Below, piece after piece: positions 11,601 through 22,837 of a stretch of 64,000 bases of DNA. Each line of letters begins with the position of its first letter. Position 1 is the first letter of the stretch. The notes under the pieces were generated by a model, which was not told the origin of the DNA, did no database searches, and was given only the letters and a program-made list of their open reading frames with translations. The stretch is from assembly GCA_030267565.1 (NCBI GenBank), contig BRXU01000028.1, positions 769,001 to 833,000 of the forward strand, in the 5' to 3' direction. Made by a program: the position numbers and the translations under genes. This DNA comes from Pleodorina starrii. Taxonomy: Eukaryota; Chlorophyta; Chlorophyceae; Chlamydomonadales; Volvocaceae.

Positions 11601-14600
11601 GTGTACGGCCGCTGCGCGCCGCCACCTGCCGCAGGCTGCTCACCTGGCTCTGTGATTGGGGCGGGAGAGCGAGGGGGGGGAGGGGGGGAAGGAGGGGAGG
11701 TAGGACAGTCCGATTAGTCAAGCTGACTGGGAAGGGAAGGGGGAAGGGGGAAGGGGGAAGAAGTACGGTAGATTCAGAGGCCGGTTGGAGCTTCACCGGA
11801 TAGGCGGAGTGGGGCTTCCCACACACTCACATACACACACATACACACTCACACATACGCACACACTAACACACGTACCTGCGCGTAGCGATATGCGAAG
11901 TAGAGTGTGGCCATGACGATGCCCGCGGAGATGCCCAGCTCCAGTCCCAAGTCCATGATGGCGATGAAGGTGAGCCACAACAACACGTACTCGGCGCGAC
12001 TCAGCTTCCTGTACCCCGGGGGTTTTTGGGGTTCCGGATGTTGGGTTTGCTTCGGTTTTCTGGATACCGAGGATAAGGGTATACCGTAAGTTGTTACCCT
12101 TTCCTCGGCAATGGGGTAAGGACTGTACGGTACACAGAAGCTAGAGAAAGAAAAGAGCAGGACGCGCGTGTGCGTTGGACCGCCGGCCTCCACACGCCGG
12201 TGCTGCATCGCGTCATGCCGCGTCGCCTCGCGTCATGTCGTGTAGTGTGGGCCACGACCCCGGTTGGTGCGCTCAACGGCATTTTCCCGCCATTTTCCCG
12301 CCATTTTCCCGCCATTTTCCCGCCATTTTCCCACCATACCGTACCTGTACGACAGGATCAGCCAGTCGCGCGAGATCTCGATGCCGAACCAAACGAGCAG
12401 CGCGCCGAAGAAGAAGTTGGGCATGTACTGCGGACGTGCCCGGCAGACGGGAACATACACACACACGCGCGTCATTTGCACCGGGCGATCGGGGGGTGAG
12501 GAAGGGGCGTGTGGAAGCCCGCGTGGCGGCTTTGCGTGGCTCGGATGTACGACTTGAGATGGAGTGGCTAGGTGCGCAGCTCGGGCGGCGTCGGCTGCGT
12601 GGCAGCCTTCCTTCCGCAGCCCGCGCCGCCGTACCTGTACGACGCTGAACGGCAACGCAAAGACGACCAGCTCCACCACCGCCACCGCCAGACCGTTGAC
12701 GCGGTTGAAGACGCCCTGCGTACATACCGGTACGGCAGTCGTACGTGGGTCAGAATGTTCCTTGCGTGCAGCGCGGAGTGTGTTGTGCGCCGGGTGCTGT
12801 CACAAATAAAATCAAGAGCCAAGACCCGCACGGGGCCCGCCAGACCGCCGTATCGCCGTATCTTTAACCATATACGAACAATCCCCAAACCCAGCTCGCC
12901 CCACACGCCGCCCTCCCCCTCTGCACGCACACAGGCAACGCACATATGCCCACAAGCACACAAACACACAAGCACACACGCCCACATGCCCGTCTGCCCA
13001 CCTGTTTTCTTTTGCCCACTCTGCACGCACACACGCCCACCTGCCCGTCTGCCCACCTGTCTCATTGTGAAGACCGTCTGACTGAAGATGTAGGAGCCGG
13101 TGTAGCCCGCACCCACCGCGCCGGTGACCATATTGGACACGCCTGTGCAGCAGGGTTGGTGGGTTGGTGGGTCGGTGGGTCGGTGGGTAGGTGGGTTGGT
13201 GGGTCGGTGGGTCGGGCCGGGGCACTCGAGCCCTAAGGCAGCCACACCACCACGCACCACCATCCCCGCGGAAACCCGCCACGACCCAAACAACCTCACC
13301 CACCCACCCACCTACACACCCACCCACCCACCTACCCACAAACACACACCCACCCACCCACCCATCCCCCTCACCCACCCACCCACCCACCCATCCCCCT
13401 CACCCACCCACCCACCCCCACCCCCTCACCCACCCACCCATCCCCCTCACCCACCCCCTCACCCACCTCACCCACCCCCTCACCCACCCCCTCACCCCCT
13501 CACCCACCCACCCACCCACCCCCTCACCCACCCACCCACCCCCTCACCCACCCCCTCACCCACCCCCTCACCCACCCCCTCACCCACCCACGGTCATGAG
13601 CTCCCGGTTGAAGTCCAGGGGTGTGGGCATGTCCGACTGAATGGCCGCCACGTCCATGCAGCTGCCGAAACACACCACCAGGAACAGACCCGCCAGCTTG
13701 GGCAGCTGAGCAAGTACGGCACCCAGGTCCACGCCGCGAGCCAGGCCGCCGTGCTGCAGGTTGTACAGCCCCCACAGCTGCCAACAGTTGGACATGCCGG
13801 CCTGAAGGAGGCCGTGCGGCACGGTGTGCGGGGAGTTTTAGGGTGGTAGGGTTTTAGTGGTTTTAGGGTTTTAGAGGGGTCACACCTGGGTCACAGAGAA
13901 GATAACGCAGCGGGTGGGTTTGGGTTCGAGGGAAGGAAGGGCGTTGTTGCTAGAACCCGCTCGGTCGCCCGCCACGAGCGAGCACGGGCGGTCGGCCCCC
14001 CCCCCTTTGCAGCGCACCTGCAACCCTCACTCTCGCTGCTGCTAACCTTGCTCGGCTTCGGGTCTTTCCGCCGCTCCGCCCCGCTTCGCTCCGCCCCGCC
14101 TCTGGTCCCACCACTCCCGGTCTCACCTTCCTCACCCCTGCGCCTCCCTCTCCCCCCGGGTATCCCCGTCCCACCGCCCCACCCAGCCCCAGTCGCGGTC
14201 CTCACCCACCCATCCCCCCACCCACCCACTCACCGTAGGCGGCATGACCCATCCCGCCTGCTCCGCCCGCTTGAGGTCCCAGCCGATTCCCCACAGCACG
14301 GCGTGGAAGAGGCAGGGTATGAGCGTGAGCAGTCCCGGCAGTGCCAGCGGGTGGCTCACGTGCTCCACACACAACATGAGGACGGCGATGGAGGCGGCGG
14401 CGGGAAGGAGCTTGGACAGGGGGTCCCAGGCGGCCAGATTGGCCCAGGACAACAGCGTGTCCACCTGAGGGGGTTGTAGGGGGGGTGTTATCCACGTATA
14501 GGCCGGAGCCCGTGAACGGTAAAAGTAACAGAAGAAGGCCGTCTCGTCTGCCTCAGGTTTGGGGGGGGGGTCAGGGAGTGAGGAGGGCAGGAGGAGGGGG

Positions 14601-17600
14601 AGGTTGGGGCGGGTGGGGGGAGAGGCGGGTGGGTTTGTGTGGGCGGGAGCAGGGAAGAAAGGGCTTCCCAGCTTCGTCCCATTCAATCGCTGGAAGCGCG
14701 GAATTCGGCCCGAGCTCCCGAGCCCGAGAGATTCATTCATCGGTGTTTGTTCGGAAGAAAGAAAAAGCCTGTCGGACAGTTCTGACGCCGAGCCCACGAT
14801 ACCGGTACCACACCGCTTTTTTGAAACGGCCAGGTCGGCGGCTTCCCCGCTCCGAAGTCCTCCTCACCTGCACACCGGCCGCCAGTGCGGTACCTCCCGC
14901 AATGCAGAAGTAGCCCACGAAGCCCAGATAACCGCCAACCACCGGCAACGGAACGTACGACACCAGGTCGGCTAGCTTGAGGCGGGCTGAGCAGCAGCAG
15001 CAGTACGACACGGCGAGTAGGGGTACGACGTGTAAGGGGCGCGGCGGAGAGGTCGGAAGAAGGAAGAGGGGTGAGGCTTTGAGGGAGGCAAGGCACCGGC
15101 AAACGGGCAAGGGCGGACACCATATTCGCGAGCACAGGGGCAACGAAACCCCTCCCCCGCCCCCCGCCCCACATACACACCCAACCCCGCCCCCCACACA
15201 CAAACCCCGCCACCCCGCCACCTCGCCCCCTCACCCACGACCACGGTGAGCAGTCCCACTATGAATGTGCTGAGGGTCATTGCCAGGAGGGAGGAGCCCA
15301 GGGCCACTGCGGCGGCGTCGGGGCCAGTCACCCGCAGCGCGATGTCGGAGGCCATAGCGGACAGAAAGATGAGACCGACGTCCTGGACCTGGGTGGGGAG
15401 GCAGCGGGTGGGTGGGACTGGTGATTAGTGGGTTGGGTCTTGGGTTTGGTATTGGTATTGGCGGGTGTATTCGCGGCCTCCCCCAGCCCCACAGCCCCGC
15501 GGGCTGTTCAGGCGGAACAGGGGAGGCGCGCGGCGCATTGGCGAGGCGGGGTAAGAAAATTTGATACCCCCGCAGTGGAGGGACGTAGGCGACCGAGACC
15601 CCAGGGGCGAGGCGGGGGCGAGGGGGCGAACATCTCACATGGGTGAGATGTTGTGCTAACGGCACAAACCCTCCGGACTTCCCAAACCCGCGCTCTCCCC
15701 ACCCCACATGCCCCATTTCCTCGCCCCAACTCCCGTGCTCCTCCGCGACCTGCCTGTCCGATTGCGAATGGCAGCGAGCTCAGCCCCACAAACACGAGTT
15801 GGTGTATGCCGCTGCTGAAGAAGAAGAACCGACACAGACTGTCCAGGTACGGCAGATACATGGGCGACTGCGAGCAGGGGACACGTGGGGTGTGGAAGGG
15901 CGCGGGGCGGGGCGGGGCGGGACTTGGGGTTAGACGGGACGCTTGTTTTGTAAACATGAAGAGGGAAGGGGAGATGCGGGGCGAGGTGCGTGTGTGTGTG
16001 TGTGCGTGTCCAATTATCTGCAGGCCGGACGCTGGCAGCCTTGACTTCTATATGGACGCGGTACGCAAAACATGGAACGAAAAGCAGAGGTGCAGGTCTC
16101 CACAGGGGCCGCCTCGCCGGGCCGTCCCGGGGATGGCGGCCCCCCACCTGAGCCGCATCGCGCTTCCTTTGATCCATTCGTCCACCGGGCCCAGCGCGCT
16201 GCTGCTGCCGCTGACGCTGCTGCCCCTGTCCCCGGCCCCCGCGGCCACCCACCTTAAACACGATTGCCGCGTAGGCGATGAGGGTGGGCATGGACACGAC
16301 CGCGTTGATGACACCGAAGACAATGGCGTTGAAGAGGCTGCTGCGGCGGCGAATGTGCTCCGGTAGCGCGCCGGCGGAGCCGGCGCTGGCGGCGCCGGGC
16401 ACGGCGGCCGCCGCGGCCGCGCGAGCGGCGGCTGCGCCGCCGCCCCCGCCGCTGGCGGCGTCAGCGCCGGAGGCGCCGGCGCCCTCCGCCGCCGCCGCCG
16501 CCGCTGCCATGCCCGCCGCCGCCGCTGCCTCGACGTCGAGCTTGTCACTGCTGTGCCGACGCATCAGCAGCGGCTCTGCGTAACAGGCAGGCGGGGCCTC
16601 GTGGGCGAAGGACGCCAGAACAAAAGTCGGGGGCCCGAGTACCGTACACGGCAGCCGCCAGGACGTCCTGGCGCCGCCATTCAGGGAGCGTCGCCATTCA
16701 GGGGGTTTCCCCAACACGCCAGCGGGTTCCTCAGCATCCCAGCAGGCCGCTGAGGTGGCTCTTGAGGGCCGGCGGGCAGCGCAAATCCGTGAAATCCCGA
16801 ACACCCCAACGGCCAACCCACTACCAGGGCCTGGCAGTTGGGGAACGGAAGCCCCGTAGGCACACGCCGACAGGACGATGCACCAGGGACGCACCTGTCA
16901 GCTCCCCTTCCGCCTGCCACCCCGCGCCGTCGCCCTCCGCCTTCTTATGCTGGTGATCGTGATTTCGTCCGTGCTGCTGCTGCTGGTGCTGCTGGTGGTG
17001 GTGGTGATGGTTATGGTGGTGGTGTCCACCGCCACCGCCACCCCTGCCGCCGCCGCCACCGCCGCCCGCGTCGCGTGTCCAGCTGCGCCCGCGGCCCAGC
17101 TGCGAATGCAGCATGAAAGACGAGTGCGGCAGAGATGCGGGCAGCGGCGGCGGATGCGCGTGCGGGTGGTGCTGCTGCTGGTGCTGCGGGTGTGGGTCGG
17201 CGGCCGCCGTGCCGACCCCGACGCCGCCGCCGCCGCCGCGGCCCGCACCCTCGGGCGAGGCTCCCGACATGCCGGGCGACATCCAGCGATGCCACGCGGA
17301 CCAGGATTCGCCGCCGAGGGGGACGGAGGCGTGAGTGCTGGTGCTGCGGCTGTGGCCGTGGGGGTCGCTGCGAGCTGCGACGTCTCCGACGCCGCCGCCG
17401 GCGCCGCCGCCGGCGCCGCCGTTGTGTGCGCCGTCACCCTCTGCGCCGGCGCCGGCGCCTTCCGCAATGGATGGCTGGCGGTGCAGGAGCTGCGAGTGGC
17501 TGGTGGCGGCGCTGGTGGAGCCCCGTGCGTAGCTAAAGTTGTACGGCGGGGATGCGCCGAGTGGCTGGCGGGTGGGTGGGCCGGTGGGGAGAGAGTGGGG

Positions 17601-18498
17601 AATGGGCGGGGGTGGGTTGTGCGGTGGGGTGGAGGGTGTCACGGCAGCGGGTTTTTGCGGGGCGGCAGCGGCGGGTCTGGGGAGCTGGCGCTATGGGAGA
17701 GCACTTGTTGATTAGTTGACACATGGATACTCTGTCAGGTCGGTCTCGCTCTGTGAATGCTTTTGAAGGGACCTGTGCCAAGGAGGGCAGCCAAGCCGCG
17801 TTGTCCCAGCTGTTGGTGGACGTGGGCCCTTAGCTGTAGGTGAAAGCCCTGGCGAGTGCGTGTGTGCCCTTCCTACGGAGGGTAGCGGAGCGCAAATATG
17901 AGGGATGGCTCGCGCATTGCCTTGTCGGCGAAGCGAGAAAGGGGTTGTTCAGTGCTGCTGCGTGATAAGGGTCGGGGCGTGCAGCAGGCAGGTCCGGTTG
18001 CCCGCTCTAGGGTTTGTGGGGTCAGATCGAAGGCGACATGGGGGATTACCATTTTGCACAGAGATGCCATTTTAGTGCCTTCCTCAAGGAGCGAAGAGCG
18101 AAGGTTGATTGGCTCAATCGATTGCGCAGGTGTTGCAGGTTGGACCGTCCTACCCCTACCCCTCCAGACAAATGCGCAGCTACCTGCGTTGCGTCGGCCA
18201 CCGTAAACTGTCCAGGCCGAAGGCCACCAAGGAGGCCATAGTGCGAGTGAGAGTGCGAGTGTTGCGAATGGTTCGTCATGCTCTTGGGGAAGAAAGCGTG
18301 CTCCCTTATAGAAGATCCGGGGAAGAAGGCTTCCGCAAGTTCCTCTGCCGTTGCACGCACGAAGGTAGCCGTGGGCTGCGATTGGCGTTCCGGCGGCCGA
18401 CCGACATGGGCCGATGGCGCTGCGTCCGGTACATCCGACGAGGCCGTCGCCTGCCTGATTAGATCAGACAATGCCGATGACTGCCTAGGTCTTGACAT
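8665..18498 (-). CDS. SulP-family transporter with STAS and cyclic-nucleotide-binding domains (18 exons, 1372 aa)
   Basis: Probable anion or solute transporter of a multipass membrane. Exons: 18498-18184, 17564-16895, 16575-16253, 15867-15754, 15388-15235, 14986-14868, 14464-14234, 13801-13588, 13142-13057, 12715-12635, 12427-12345, 12008-11879, 11649-11464, 11331-10910, 10627-10233, 10008-9848, 9462-9278, 8914-8665. All phases agree. Residues 1-400 are disordered, with His, Gly and Gln runs. About ten hydrophobic segments follow (roughly 405-840), including LPFAIGQVQDVGLIFLSAMA, VSYVPLPVVGGYLGFVG and GYTGSYIFSQT. A STAS domain (about 850-1095, core ILDFGSVSGLDSTAARTF) is split by an Ala-rich insert. 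A cyclic-nucleotide-binding domain (about 1230-1350) includes GDVLYGAGAAVREVYVIEFG and GALEFFLGRPAPATV. The order SulP-STAS-CNBD matches a fungal and algal subgroup that includes yeast Ygr125w/Vsb1; the substrate cannot be told from sequence. Intron 4 uses a GC donor. The start ATG is the first in frame. Confidence 0.93.
9487..9540 (+). repeat. Intron-resident dispersed repeat, copy in transporter intron 16
   Basis: An A-rich run, ACCGCA, a purine block and GACGGCGTTAGCGAAC leading into GGACCC lie inside the intron 9463-9847. The last 22 bases (9519-9540) are identical to 40096-40117 in MLH1 intron 1 and differ by one base from the reverse complement of 36118-36139 in MLH1 intron 8. The copy is antisense to the host gene. 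Shared sequence between introns of unrelated genes indicates a dispersed family. Confidence 0.7.
12281..12335 (+). repeat. Five 11-bp tandem units ATTTTCCCGCC in transporter intron 11
   Basis: Four exact copies of ATTTTCCCGCC and a fifth reading ATTTTCCCACC lie immediately upstream (in plus coordinates) of the exon 11 donor. Each exact unit contains TTTCCCGCC, which fits the E2F consensus TTTSSCGC. It may be a chance microsatellite. Confidence 0.85.
13150..13587 (+). repeat. CCCAC/CCCTCA-rich simple-sequence array filling transporter intron 8
   Basis: Intron 8 (13143-13587) is almost entirely repetitive. GGGTTGGTGGGTCGGT units run from about 13156 to 13215. Imperfect CACCCACC and CCCCTCACCC units run from about 13300 to the donor at 13587. 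On the minus (sense) strand this is G-rich and could form quadruplexes. Confidence 0.85.
15555..15605 (+). repeat. Possible diverged copy of the intron-resident repeat, transporter intron 4
   Basis: AAAATTTGATACC, CCGCAGTGGAGGGACGTAGG and GCGACCGAGACCCC line up in order with the A-rich, ACCGCA, GGGACGGAG and GGCG...GACCC blocks of the better copies at 9487 and 40064. It lies inside the intron 15389-15753. The match is partial. Confidence 0.35.
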
Positions 18499-18843
18499 CG
18501 TAGCTGTGAGAACCAACTAAAGTCCACTACTCCTATCGAAAAAAGCCCTTGACAAGCCTGGTATGAGGCTGCCTAACAGCTATCGATACAAGCCTGATCA
18601 TTACGCTTCCATACCACAGGACTTCAACTGCCTCAACGAGCGGCTTCCAGAGGCATTGCCGACAATCGACAGTTGATGTCGCCTGAATTTCCGTACATTA
18701 AGCCGAATCATCAAGTTAGATCCTCGCGCAAAAACAAGAGCGCATGCAACGCGGTGTCCAGTAGCGCACATACGATCAGCTGACGCGGCTGAAGCAAGTC
18801 GATACGCGCTGGCGCAGCCGCACAACTGTTACCATCCAACAAC
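18499..18843. promoter_or_regulatory. Candidate bidirectional promoter between transporter and PhzF-like gene
   Basis: 345 bp separate the divergent start codons at 18498 (minus) and 18844 (plus). It is AT-richer than the flanking exons. No TATA box or specific operator was recognised. Assignment is from geometry alone. Confidence 0.45.
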
Positions 18844-21807
18844 ATGAGCCGTATAATGAGACTCCCAATGTATGTCGTCGACGCATTTGCAAGTCGACCC
18901 TTCAGCGGCAACCCGGCCGCCGTCTGCTTGTGCATGCCGGGGGTCCTGCTGGACGACAAAGTACGGCAGCGTATCGCCGCGGAGATGAACCACTCGGAGA
19001 CGGCCTTCATCGAGCCGGTACGACAACACCCGCCATGCTCAACTGCAGCATGACATCTGTCACGTGGACCCAATATGAGCGAGGCCGCAAACCCCCCGGG
19101 GGGCACAGGCGCTAACGCCCGCGCTCCCGCCCTCCCTCCCCAACCTTTCCTTGCCCTGACGGGCATCCCCGGGCGTGCAACCACGCACCCGCACCCGTGT
19201 GTCGATCGTCGGTTTTCCCCCTGTAGCTGGACGGCTCTTCGTCCGCCGCCGCCGGCCGGGACGAGTTCTCGTCGGCTTCCGCCTTCCGGCTGCGCTGGTT
19301 CACGCCCACCTGCGAGGTGCCGTGCTGCGGCCACGCCACGCTGGCGTCCGCGGCGGTGCTGTTCCAAGGTGTGCACGTACACACGCACACGCGCACGCAC
19401 ATACACACACGCACACGCACGCACGCACGCACACGCACGCACACGCACGCATGCATGGGGACTGACCCGCCTGCTGTCGACAGCAGGGAAGACCGGCCAA
19501 CTGCCCGGCTACGTTACCAGGAAAAGCCTCAGGCACCGGCAAACCACCCCCGAATTTACATGACACGTTACGTAATCACTTTACAGGAAACGTGGTCAGT
19601 TCGCATGGGGTAACGGGTCCGTTATACGTTACGTGGCCAAAAAGTCGAACGTGTCCCCAGGGGGGGTGGGGTGTAATTGACCAAACGTTGACCCCTCGCC
19701 CCGTTACAGCCAGTACAACCCCAATTTAGCATAGTTTTGATTTCCTTCAAGACCAATCGTTCAGTTATGTCATACACTTGGTATCGTCGGCGTTCCCACT
19801 GCGAACTTCTCGCCAAACATGCTACATGACGAAGGGCATGACGAACAGCGCTGTAGAATGCGTGCCGTACTATTTTCCAAAATAGTACGACCTACAAGCG
19901 CACCGGTCCCTCACCAAATAGCGCGCGAGCTCGAAGAGTGCTATATCACGCACGGCCTTGATGTCCTCTCCTTGTTTAATGCAATCCCGTGCTACGCGTA
20001 TTTGCTCAGCGAATTGCGTGGTCATGTCCATTTATGAGTAGCTGCCTAAGTGACCAAAGCTGCTGGGGCACATATAACGAACCGATTACAAGGCCAGGCA
20101 GTTATGTGAATACCTTTTTATGATAGGTGCGCGGGAACAGCGCTGTAGAATGCGTGCCGTACTATTTTCCAAAATAGTACGACCTACAAGCGTACCGGTC
20201 CCTCACCACGGTCGGCACTCCCGAATGAGTTTCGCTGCCGGCTAGTTCTGCATAAAGTCAACATGGATCTTGACAAGGCGCTGCTGCTTCTCGACAAGAC
20301 ACAGTGGTCGGTCAGGCCGAGCTTCCGAGAGCCATGCCGACGCCGCGCAGGACCGGCCGCGGTCGCAGCCGCTCGCCGACGCCGCACAACTTTAGTATAA
20401 TCAATATGCCGACAATGAGCGCGATGAGACCACATGGGTCGGCCACTCCGACGAACCCGGACCATCTCACGGACAGTGTGTTCTCCCTCCCTCGCACCCC
20501 CGCTCCCGCTCCCGCTCCCGCCCACGCTCCCCCCTCCCCAGCGCGCAACAATCCGCACCCCGCGATCTCCTTCCACACCCTCAGCGGCGAGCTGGTGGTC
20601 AGCCGCGCCGCCTCCGCTACGCCTCCCGCCGACCCCGCCGCCGATGACCCATCGTCGTCGCCGCCGCCGCCGCCGCTAGCGCTGTCCCTGACGCTGCCGC
20701 TGTACGATCCGGTGGATCCGGTTCCGGCTTGCGCCGCGGATCCGAGGGGGCCGCTGGCGCGCGCCTGCGCGGGGTCTCTGCCGGTGGCGGAGGTGCGGTA
20801 CTGCGGCGCGGGGGGCCTCAACTACGTTTTGATGGCGCTGGCGGAGGGCGTGGGCCGGCGGCAGTTGGAGGCGCTGCGGCCCGACTTTGAGGCCATGGGC
20901 CGTGCGGCCCCTGCGGAGGAGGTGCACGGCGTCATCGTGTGCGTCCGGACAGGTGCGCCTGTAGTAGGGGAGGAGGGCGGACATCGGAGCTGGGCGAGGA
21001 GGATAAATGAGGAGGAGGAGCGAAGCGCAAGAGAAGCGCAAGAGGAGCGCAAGAAAAACGCAAGAGAAGCGCAAGAAAAGCGAAAGAAAAGCGAAAGAGA
21101 TGCACAGTACAGCGCGTTGCAGCGAGACGAAGCCAAAGCAAAGGGGAGATTGGCTGCGGTGGCGCGCGCCATGTTCCCCACACCACCTTGCCCTTCGCCC
21201 CTGGACGCATCGACGAGCACCGGCCGTCCGTACAGAGCGCCGGCCTCACACAGCCCCTCGACATCCATATTCACTCGGCTGGTTGGATGCAGGGCTTGCA
21301 GGCCCGAGCACCAGAGCCGCAGCCGCCGCTGCTGACGCTCCCGCCGCTGTCACTGCCGCTGCCGCTGTCACTGCTGCTGCCGCCGCTGCCGCCGCCGCTG
21401 CTGACGCTCCCGCCCCTGTTACTGCCGCTGCCGCTGTTACTGCTGCTGCTGCTGCTGCTGCTGCAGGCTCGGACCAGCCGTCCGCTGAAGCTACAGCAGA
21501 AGTTGAAGGCGAGGAGGAGGTCTGCAGCCGCTTTTTCGCGCCCTGGATGGGGATCAACGAGGACCCGGTGACGGGCAGCGCCCACGCGGTCCTGGGGCCC
21601 TACTGGGAGGCCACGCTGCGGCCGGCCGGGAAGGGCGGCAGCGGCAGCGGCGGGGTCGGGAGGGGCGGGGGGCGGGTGGGTCCCATGCGGATGCGGCAGT
21701 GCTCGGCGCGGGGCGGCGATGTGTTGGTGGAGGTGATGCGGGAGGAGGGGCGCGTGCGGGTGTCGGGGACGGCGACGCTGGTGCTGGAGGGCACGTTGCG
21801 GCTTTGA
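18844..21807 (+). CDS. PhzF-family epimerase/isomerase-like protein (4 exons, 355 aa)
   Basis: Soluble enzyme of the diaminopimelate-epimerase fold, PhzF/PBLD family; the physiological substrate in algae is unknown. Exons are 18844-19017, 19227-19368, 20542-20952 and 21467-21807, with phases 0, 1 and 1. Family signatures in order: [19 protein letters not shown] (10-28), [10 protein letters not shown] (49-58, with E52 at the position of the family catalytic Glu), [19 protein letters not shown] (81-99), [20 protein letters not shown] and [17 protein letters not shown] (266-282). The last segment ends [15 protein letters not shown]. Usual family length is about 280-300 residues; the excess is a Pro/Ala/Asp-rich insert in exon 3. 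An alternative start is Met5. Intron 2 is 1173 bp and carries inserted repeats. The exon 4 acceptor follows a CTG run and is the least certain boundary. Domain assignment is firm. Confidence 0.9.
19378..19455 (+). repeat. CACACG-type dinucleotide-rich microsatellite in PhzF-like intron 2
   Basis: ACACGCAC units with short interruptions start 10 bp after the exon 2 donor. No other function is visible. Confidence 0.85.
19843..20208 (+). mobile_element. Possible small inserted element with 74-bp direct repeats, PhzF-like intron 2
   Basis: Two 74-bp copies (19843-19916 and 20135-20208) differ at one base (C at 19901, T at 20193) and are spaced 292 bp apart. Each contains a 10-bp inverted repeat, GTACTATTTT and AAAATAGTAC, separated by CC. 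The interior is AT-richer than the surrounding gene and has no ORF. This could be a short non-autonomous element with terminal direct repeats or a tandem duplication. No target-site duplication was recognised. Confidence 0.5.
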
Positions 21808-22837
21808 GAGATTGAGCCAAGCGGGCGGGGAGGACACGGGGCGGCAAGCCGGCGGCGGGAGGGCTGCGTGGAAGCTGCGGTGGCGGTGTTCTCGTGGCTC
21901 GCTGTTTTTTTTCCGTCGGTGCGGATTTCTGCAGAGGAGCGTGTCGTTGGTCATCAGCGTGGAAGGAGGTCTTAGGCACGGCCTGGGGATTGGCCGCGAC
22001 CGCCCAGCCAGCGCGCGGGTTTCCTGCTGGGTCGTTTATTGATTATTGTGCGTGGCCCCACGCCGCCAGCTGTGGCCACCGCTTTTCTTCGCCGTTTTGC
22101 TGTCGTTACGAAAGCGACGACTGAATAATTTACGCATGCGCTGCGCGTCGGTGATCTTGGCGCTGGGGCCCTCCGCTGCTGGGAGCCACGGTGGCCGCGG
22201 CGACCGGGTTAAGAACTAGGATTGTATACAGGCTATCCAGCGGCTATGAAAAAGGTGGCACGCTTGCTTTGAATTCAGGCTGCTCTTGTTACTGTGAACG
22301 GGCATGTATTGTCGGCCGTTATTTGGCGGGCGGGGTACGCTTCCTGCCGTCCCAGTGGACCGGACCCACGAAATACGGCGGCAGGCGGACCCGGTGAAAC
22401 CCACGAGTTGCGAGAAAGCTATGCGACTGCTGTGCATGCAGACTGATCACACGTTAGCATGCATGCTTTCACTGTTGGGCGTCAGTGCTGTGCGATGCTG
22501 CGCTGGCTGGGAGGATTTGAAGGAGCTGAAAGAACGTTGGGAATGTGGCGTACGGCATTCCCGTGGTCGTTCTGACATGACATGTGCCCGGGAATCCATC
22601 GGAAGCGACAGTGGTCATGTTATTGCTGCACGCTCTGCATTATCGTTGTATGCATTTGTGTATTCGGAAGCTTATGATAAGGTGCTCTGCGCGCAGTGAA
22701 TTTCCTTCTTAATTATTGAGTGTATCGGTCTTTTCGGAATGTTATTTTCCTTTACACAGACTCAATCATAATACTACATAGTTACTAAGCCATAAAGGAA
22801 GGTTCGCAGTCCGTCAGACTGGCTGGGAGGCCTCTCT
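21808..22837. other. Intergenic, no convincing gene
   Basis: This holds the 3' flank of the PhzF-like gene and the 5' flank of the kinase. Composition is more AT-rich, with several TTATTG and TTAATT patches. Open frames are short and motif-free. No TGTAA was found. Confidence 0.5.

Noticed and set aside
20953..21466. Plus-strand frame rich in Glu/Arg/Lys ([10 protein letters not shown]...) as coding in the PhzF-like gene
   Set aside because: It is intronic. Family alignment passes from VIVCVRTG to the CSRFFAPW segment, and the frame would add charged low-complexity residues absent from PhzF proteins.
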